Origin: Chloroflexia bacterium
GTDB taxonomy: Bacteria; Chloroflexota; Chloroflexia; Thermomicrobiales; UBA6265
Assembly: GCA_013698305.1 (NCBI GenBank)
Contig: JACCVC010000102.1
Span: 1 to 9,716 of the forward strand
Direction: 5' to 3'
DNA length: 9,716 nucleotides
Below are positions 6,067-9,716 of the stretch, one piece after another. Every line of letters starts with the position of its first letter. Positions within the stretch are counted from its first letter, which is position 1. Made by a program: the position numbers and the translations under genes. The notes under the pieces are model-generated. The model did no database searches. It was not told the DNA's origin and was given only the letters and a program-made list of their open reading frames with translations.

Positions 6067-6204
6067 TGCTCGCCTCGTCTCGCTTATGCCCGAGAACCTC
6101 CAGTTGCGCTCAACATCGCGATTGGCCGGTTCCACCCATGTGGCTGCATGGCGCATGACTGACGCCTGACGCCGACCACGTCGAGTTCTTCTCACCAATT
6201 AATC

Positions 6205-6256
6205 GAGTGGCGGCGCACAGGGATTTGGCGACATCTCAACAGGGGGGAAACCACTC
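6205..6256 (+). promoter_or_regulatory. Hairpin enclosing the ribosome binding site of the SH3b gene
   Basis: GAGTGG (6205-6210) is the exact reverse complement of CCACTC (6251-6256). The 40-nt loop contains the ribosome binding site AGGGGGG (6241-6247), which is 11 nt before the ATG at 6259. Pairing would bring a stem to within 2 nt of the start codon and could limit translation. A 6-bp stem with a long loop is weak alone. Confidence 0.3.
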
Positions 6257-6258
6257 CA

Positions 6259-8283
6259 ATGCTCACGTCCGCCACGTCGACCGGCCCAGACTCGACGACA
6301 TCATCTCACCCGGTCAAACGCCCTCAACGCCGCAATGGATTCTATCGAGCGGTGACGATCGTCACTACCTTCGCGATGCTGTTCGGCGGTCTTCTGCTGA
6401 TGCCGATGTCAGCGGTGGCGCTGTCCGCCACGACAACCGACCGGGTCAACCTCCGCACCGGCCCCGGCCTCGAGTTCGATGTGATCGGCCTGATGCCGGA
6501 GGGCGCGTCGCTCACGGTTGACGGCGCCGTCGAGAATGGTTATGTCCCGGTCACCTACGCGGGCATTTCCGGCTATGCCTCGGCGGCATTCATCAGCGTT
6601 GACGGCAGTACCAGCATCGATGGTCAGGATGGCGCCGACGGGCAAAATGGCACCGATGGCCAGGACGGTTCCGATGCTATCGCGGGCGATGGCTTTCCGG
6701 TGACCGGTGGCGCGCCGACAGGCAGCGCCTGGGTCACGGCTGACCGGCTGAACTTCCGCGATGGCCCCAGCCTCGGTGGCGACGTGGTCTCCGTGCTGTC
6801 GGAGGGCGACGCGGTCGAGTTAACCGGTCAGCAGTCCAATGGCTACTGGCAGGCCGTGGTCAACGGAGCCACCGGCTGGCTGGCCGCTGACTTCCTCACC
6901 ACCGCTGGCGCGCCGTCTGATCCCACTCCGGACCCAGACTCTGGCGGCAGCCCTGTCGATGTGGGCGATACCGTGACCGGATCGGCGACCGTGAACGCCA
7001 GCCTCAACCTCCGGAGTGGACCTGGGCTGGGCTACCCGGTGGTTGTCGTAATGCCGAGCGCGTCATCGGTTGAGCTTCGTGGCGCCGCGCAGAACGGCTA
7101 CTACCCGCTCAGTTTCGACGGCGCGCTGGGCTGGGCCTCGGGTGACTTCCTCAACCTCGGTGGCGCTGATCCCGATCCCACGCCTGACCCCGGCGCCGAC
7201 GATGGCACGGTCGATGTCGGCGACACCGCCACCGGCGCGGCAAGGACGACGGCCAGTCTCAACCTTCGCGGCGGACCGGGGCTAGGCTTTCCCGTTGTCG
7301 CGCTGATGCCGAGCGGCACGTTCGTCGAGCTACGGGGAGACGCGCAAAACGGCTTCTATCCGCTGAGTTTCAACGGCACGCTCGGCTGGGCGTCGGCGGA
7401 TTACCTCACGGTCGGGGGGGATGCTCCTGATCCCGATCCGACCCCCACGCCTGACGCTGACGATGAGGACAATCAGACCCCCAATCCAGGTCCTGGCACG
7501 GGCTCCGGTCCTGACGGCAGGGTGGTCCCGGTTGGCGCCACGGAGACGGGAACGGCGCGGGTGACGGTCTCGCTCAACCTTCGCGCCGGCCCTGGCATCG
7601 ACTACGATGTCCGCCGGGTGATGCCGAATGGCGCGTTCGTTGAGCTTCGTGGCCAGCCGCGAGGCGGGTTCTACCCGTTGGCGTATGCCGGCACGACCGG
7701 CTGGGCCTCGGGCGATTTCCTCGAGATCGGCGCCAGCGGCTCCGATCCGGACCCGACGCCCGGACCTGGCATCGGCGACGGCGACGTGCCGCAATATCTC
7801 TACACCGTGGTCTCGGTGAACATGCGCAGCGGTCCGACGACCGACGATTCGGTGGTGTGGAGACTCCCGCCGCTGACGCGAATCACGATCACGGGCGCGC
7901 CACAGAACGGCTTTTACCCGGCGACGTGGGCGCATGTCGCGGGCTGGGTGTCGGAGACTGCCCTGTCCGCCACCTACCAGGGACCGTCGACGGAGGGCAA
8001 GGAAGAGATCGTGGCGATCATCTACGCCGCCGCCGATTTCTACGGTCAGCCGCGCGAGGACATGTTGCGAGTGGCGCAGTGCGAGTCGGGCCTCCGCCCG
8101 GGCGTGACCAACGTGGACTTCCCGAACGATCCCAACTCGGCGAGGGGGCTGTTCCAGTTCCGCCCGAGCACCTGGGCGACAACCCCATACGCTGACCAGG
8201 ACATCTTCGACGCCGAGGCCAACGCCTACGCGGCGGCATGGATGTGGTCGGTGGGACGCCGCAACGAGTGGGCGTGCCAGTAA
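6259..8283 (+). CDS. Secreted six-SH3b-repeat protein with C-terminal lysozyme/transglycosylase-like domain
   Basis: This 674-residue exported protein probably binds and cuts peptidoglycan. A long basic N-region (1-30) precedes a hydrophobic segment (about 31-53) with likely cleavage after SAVA. Six SH3b domains follow at about 58-113, 158-214, 245-299, 330-386, 434-490 and 514-570, each with an LNLRxGPG-like start and a GWAS-DFL-like end. Repeats 3-5 are nearly identical. Between repeats 1 and 2 lie six collagen-like G-x-x triplets (122-139). The other linkers are rich in Asp-Pro-Thr. Residues 581-674 resemble lysozyme-like/SLT domains: RVAQCESGL with candidate catalytic Glu609, ARGLFQFRPSTW (628-639) and repeated Ala helices to the end. 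Cys608 and Cys673 are the only cysteines and could form a disulfide. By family knowledge SH3b domains bind wall peptides. The domain could also be a resuscitation-factor-like muralytic enzyme. Transcription ends at the strong hairpin 8330-8365. Confidence 0.9.
   Translation: MLTSATSTGPDSTTSSHPVKRPQRRNGFYRAVTIVTTFAMLFGGLLLMPMSAVALSATTTDRVNLRTGPGLEFDVIGLMPEGASLTVDGAVENGYVPVTYAGISGYASAAFISVDGSTSIDGQDGADGQNGTDGQDGSDAIAGDGFPVTGGAPTGSAWVTADRLNFRDGPSLGGDVVSVLSEGDAVELTGQQSNGYWQAVVNGATGWLAADFLTTAGAPSDPTPDPDSGGSPVDVGDTVTGSATVNASLNLRSGPGLGYPVVVVMPSASSVELRGAAQNGYYPLSFDGALGWASGDFLNLGGADPDPTPDPGADDGTVDVGDTATGAARTTASLNLRGGPGLGFPVVALMPSGTFVELRGDAQNGFYPLSFNGTLGWASADYLTVGGDAPDPDPTPTPDADDEDNQTPNPGPGTGSGPDGRVVPVGATETGTARVTVSLNLRAGPGIDYDVRRVMPNGAFVELRGQPRGGFYPLAYAGTTGWASGDFLEIGASGSDPDPTPGPGIGDGDVPQYLYTVVSVNMRSGPTTDDSVVWRLPPLTRITITGAPQNGFYPATWAHVAGWVSETALSATYQGPSTEGKEEIVAIIYAAADFYGQPREDMLRVAQCESGLRPGVTNVDFPNDPNSARGLFQFRPSTWATTPYADQDIFDAEANAYAAAWMWSVGRRNEWACQ
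6958..7414 (+). repeat. Tandem duplication encoding SH3b repeats 3 and 4
   Basis: The units starting near 6958 and 7211 encode nearly the same protein: VDVGDT, SLNLR-GPGLG-PVV--MPS, VELRG-AQNG-YPLSF-G-LGWAS-D-L. The DNA is also similar, for example GTCGATGTGGGCGA at 6955-6968 against GTCGATGTCGGCGA in the second copy. A more diverged third copy follows near 7528-7730 (repeat 5). Confidence 0.75.
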
Positions 8284-8289
8284 CCGAAC

Positions 8290-8302
8290 GACGGTGATCG
8301 TC
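8290..8302 (+). other. Small hairpin after the SH3b gene
   Basis: GACG (8290-8293) pairs with CGTC (8299-8302) around GTGAT. It is the first of three successive hairpin-forming sequences between the stop codon and the terminator. Confidence 0.3.
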
Positions 8303-8311
8303 AGGAGTGAC

Positions 8312-8325
8312 CAGGTCGCGACCTG
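8312..8325. repeat. Perfect 14-nt palindrome before the terminator
   Basis: CAGGTCGCGACCTG is a perfect palindrome 4 nt upstream of the terminator stem. It may be a protein-binding site or part of the 3' end structure. Its position after the stop codon makes a promoter operator less likely. Confidence 0.4.
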
Positions 8326-8329
8326 AACG

Positions 8330-8365
8330 CACAAACCCCGGAGGATCGATCCTCCGGGGTTTGTG
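8330..8365. terminator. Perfect 18-bp-arm hairpin, probable intrinsic terminator
   Basis: Bases 8330-8347 and 8348-8365 are exact reverse complements, with CCCCGGAGG in the left arm and CCTCCGGGG in the right, so the RNA folds to a long stem closed by a TCGA loop. The right arm ends GGGGTTTGT, giving a short T-rich run. Being symmetrical, it could act on either strand. It lies 47 nt after the SH3b stop codon and 107 nt before the next start. Confidence 0.8.
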
Positions 8366-8472
8366 GCGTGGTGTGGGCTGATACGTGGATACTGAGACAT
8401 AGGCCAGGATGGACCGGACCGACTCTGTGTCGGTCCTTACGCATGGCGCGGTGGAGAGAACGGGGTCTGCGG

Positions 8473-9716
8473 ATGTTGAAGCGAATCTGGAACTCGGTGA
8501 TTCCGGTGCGAATGCACCAGCCTCAGGGCGAGGGCGACTCAGGGTCGGAAGGCGCTCGGCGGAAGGAGGATCTCGATCCGAGCGATCCCCAACGAGAGGG
8601 GAGCCGCGCCCAGGAGGAAGAGGAGATCTTCCCGGCGTACGACGATGACGGCGAGCATCCCCTGCGACCGGTCGAGCCCTTTATCGGTTCGCACGACGAC
8701 CTTGTGGACGAGCCAAGACAGACCATGCGGGTCGAGGTGCCGACCCGCACGATCCTCAAGATCATCGGCACGCTGATCGCGATCTGGCTGATCCTGCAAG
8801 TGCTCTCGATCTTCCTGCTGCTGGTGCTGGCGACGTTCGTCTGCCTGGCGCTGCTGCCACCGGTCCGCCGGCTCGAGCGCCAGGGCATCCCCCGGGTAGT
8901 CGCCGCCGCGTCGATCTATCTCATGCTCGCCCTGATCACGGTCGGGTTCTTCGCCCTGATCGTGCCGCCACTGGTACAGCAGGTCGACAGCGTGATAGAG
9001 AACGCGCCCGAATACGCCGAGAGCTTCGACGCCATTCTCGAGGACTACCCGATGGTGACGGAGCAGATCGACAACTTCGCGGGCACCAGCGGTGAAGCGG
9101 AACAATCGGGTGTTGACGAGGTCGAGAAGGAGGAAGAGGAAGGACCCAGAACCCAGTCCCGCACGACCAGCCGAAGCGAGGAAATCGCCGCCGCCGCCGT
9201 CGGTGCAGAGACCGTCACGGTCGGCGCGGGCAGGGCCGTATCGCTCCTGGTGGGGCTCGTTGGCGGGGTGGCCAATGTCTTCTTCGTGGTGGTGCTGGCG
9301 TTTTACCTGTTGATCGAGGGAGACCGCACCTGGCGCTACGTCGCGCGGTACATGACTCCACGCCTTCGTTATCGATTCCATCGCCTCGGCCCGGAGCTGA
9401 CCAACGTCGTCAGTGGCTATGTCATCGGCCAGTCCGTCATCTCCGGGATATTCGGCGTCTTTTCGTACGTCTTCCTGACCGCGCTGGACGTGCCGCAACC
9501 GCTGTTGCTGGCGCTGATCGGGGCGGTGTCGGTGGCGATTCCGATTGTCGGCGTGCCGATCTCCACGATCATCATGATGGCCCTGGCGCTGACGGTGAGC
9601 TGGCAGACGGCGGCGATCGTGCTGGCGGTGAATATCGTCTACCAGCAGATCGAGAACTACGTGTTGTTGCCCCGGGTGTATGGGAACACGTTGCAGGTCT
9701 CGGCGCTGAGTATCCT
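8473..9716 (+). CDS. AI-2E family transporter (PerM-like permease), 3' end outside window
   Basis: An open frame runs from 8473 to the right edge (414 complete codons) with no stop. It encodes a membrane protein of the AI-2E/PerM family; members export signals or act as ion or solute exporters, and the substrate here is unknown. Residues 1-90 are a hydrophilic, acidic segment (AQEEEEIFPAYDDDG at 46-60). Two hydrophobic hairpins follow (about 92-130 and 141-167). Then comes an extracytoplasmic region (about 168-250) with a charged insert VEKEEEEG (217-224). A further membrane segment spans about 255-281, and others span 318-338, 343-372 and 378-390. The family motif ENYVLLPRVYG (394-404) is present. 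The ATG at 8473 has GGGG at 7 nt, or GGAGAG at 14 nt, upstream. The in-frame ATG at 8443 lacks a ribosome site. Residues before 85 are not conserved, so ATG 8725 cannot be excluded. Confidence 0.9.
   Translation, partial: MLKRIWNSVIPVRMHQPQGEGDSGSEGARRKEDLDPSDPQREGSRAQEEEEIFPAYDDDGEHPLRPVEPFIGSHDDLVDEPRQTMRVEVPTRTILKIIGTLIAIWLILQVLSIFLLLVLATFVCLALLPPVRRLERQGIPRVVAAASIYLMLALITVGFFALIVPPLVQQVDSVIENAPEYAESFDAILEDYPMVTEQIDNFAGTSGEAEQSGVDEVEKEEEEGPRTQSRTTSRSEEIAAAAVGAETVTVGAGRAVSLLVGLVGGVANVFFVVVLAFYLLIEGDRTWRYVARYMTPRLRYRFHRLGPELTNVVSGYVIGQSVISGIFGVFSYVFLTALDVPQPLLLALIGAVSVAIPIVGVPISTIIMMALALTVSWQTAAIVLAVNIVYQQIENYVLLPRVYGNTLQVSALSI

Larger units (their letters stand above)
5769..6258. other. Intergenic region of about 490 bp before the SH3b gene
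   Basis: No protein gene is convincing here. The region holds the TTGACA promoter, the cluster of inverted repeats at 5901-6011, a second weaker promoter at 6038-6066, and a hairpin around the ribosome binding site of the next gene (6205-6256). Between 6070 and 6200 I see nothing further. The overlapping open frames on both strands (5839-6021 plus, 5752-6027 minus) show no family resemblance. Confidence 0.6.

Noticed and set aside
6205..6258. GCACAGGG near the SH3b start, considered as a c-di-GMP-I riboswitch, and the region as a ydaO-type c-di-AMP riboswitch
   Set aside because: Only a short word resembles the c-di-GMP-I class, and the conserved second half is missing. None of the conserved ydaO segments is present, although that class often precedes wall hydrolases.
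7330..8400. Long minus-strand open frame (356 codons) opposite the SH3b gene
   Set aside because: It lies fully antisense to a well-supported gene, is Arg/Val/Ala-rich without any motif, and arises from high third-position GC.
8539..9498. Minus-strand open frame of 319 codons opposite the transporter gene
   Set aside because: The plus strand encodes a clear AI-2E family protein with membrane segments and the ENYVLLPRVYG motif; the reverse frame is charge-rich and featureless.

Overview
The window is GC-rich, tightly packed bacterial chromosome with seven complete protein genes, one gene that runs off the right edge, and one intergenic block of nearly 500 bp. Most genes are housekeeping, accessory-metabolic or cell-surface in type. 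There is no phage, insertion sequence, CRISPR, tRNA or rRNA. The mix suggests a high-GC, Gram-positive-like lineage, with Chloroflexota of the Thermomicrobia type as the best guess and an actinobacterium as the alternative. The clues are an LPxTG-anchored protein with calcium-type Asp repeats, an SH3b-repeat wall enzyme, an AI-2E/PerM-type permease and an LAL-type ATP-grasp ligase. The assignment is inferred from overall character, since the window holds no phylogenetic marker.

Left part (1-2900): a secreted LPDTG protein with two Asp-rich repeats (236-844) is followed by an ADP-ribose-pyrophosphatase-like Nudix hydrolase (1000-1584). The Nudix gene overlaps tail-to-tail by 4 bp with purD on the minus strand (1581-2897).

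Middle (2900-5770): a spacer of about 220 bp separates purD from a two-gene plus-strand unit. This unit is a small protein of unknown function (3121-3414) overlapping by 17 bp an ATP-grasp ligase with an LAL_C2-like C-terminus (3398-4675). A YggX-type Fe(II)-trafficking protein lies convergent on the minus strand (4696-5013). It is divergent from a short formyltransferase with an Fmt-type catalytic core and no C-terminal tRNA-binding domain (5100-5768).

Right part (5770-9716): the gene-poor stretch 5769-6258 opens with a consensus-like TTGACA promoter and contains a run of inverted repeats, so it could be an unannotated structured RNA or a long leader. Next is a secreted protein with six SH3b repeats and a C-terminal lysozyme/transglycosylase-like domain (6259-8283). 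It is closed by an 18-bp-stem terminator. The window ends inside an AI-2E family transporter gene (8473 onward).

The genes do not form one evident pathway. PurD, the formyltransferase fold and the ATP-grasp ligase share a loose link to purine, one-carbon or ligase chemistry. The LPDTG and SH3b proteins both belong to the cell envelope. The places most worth a second look are the structured region 5759-6258 and the coupled pair small protein/ATP-grasp ligase.
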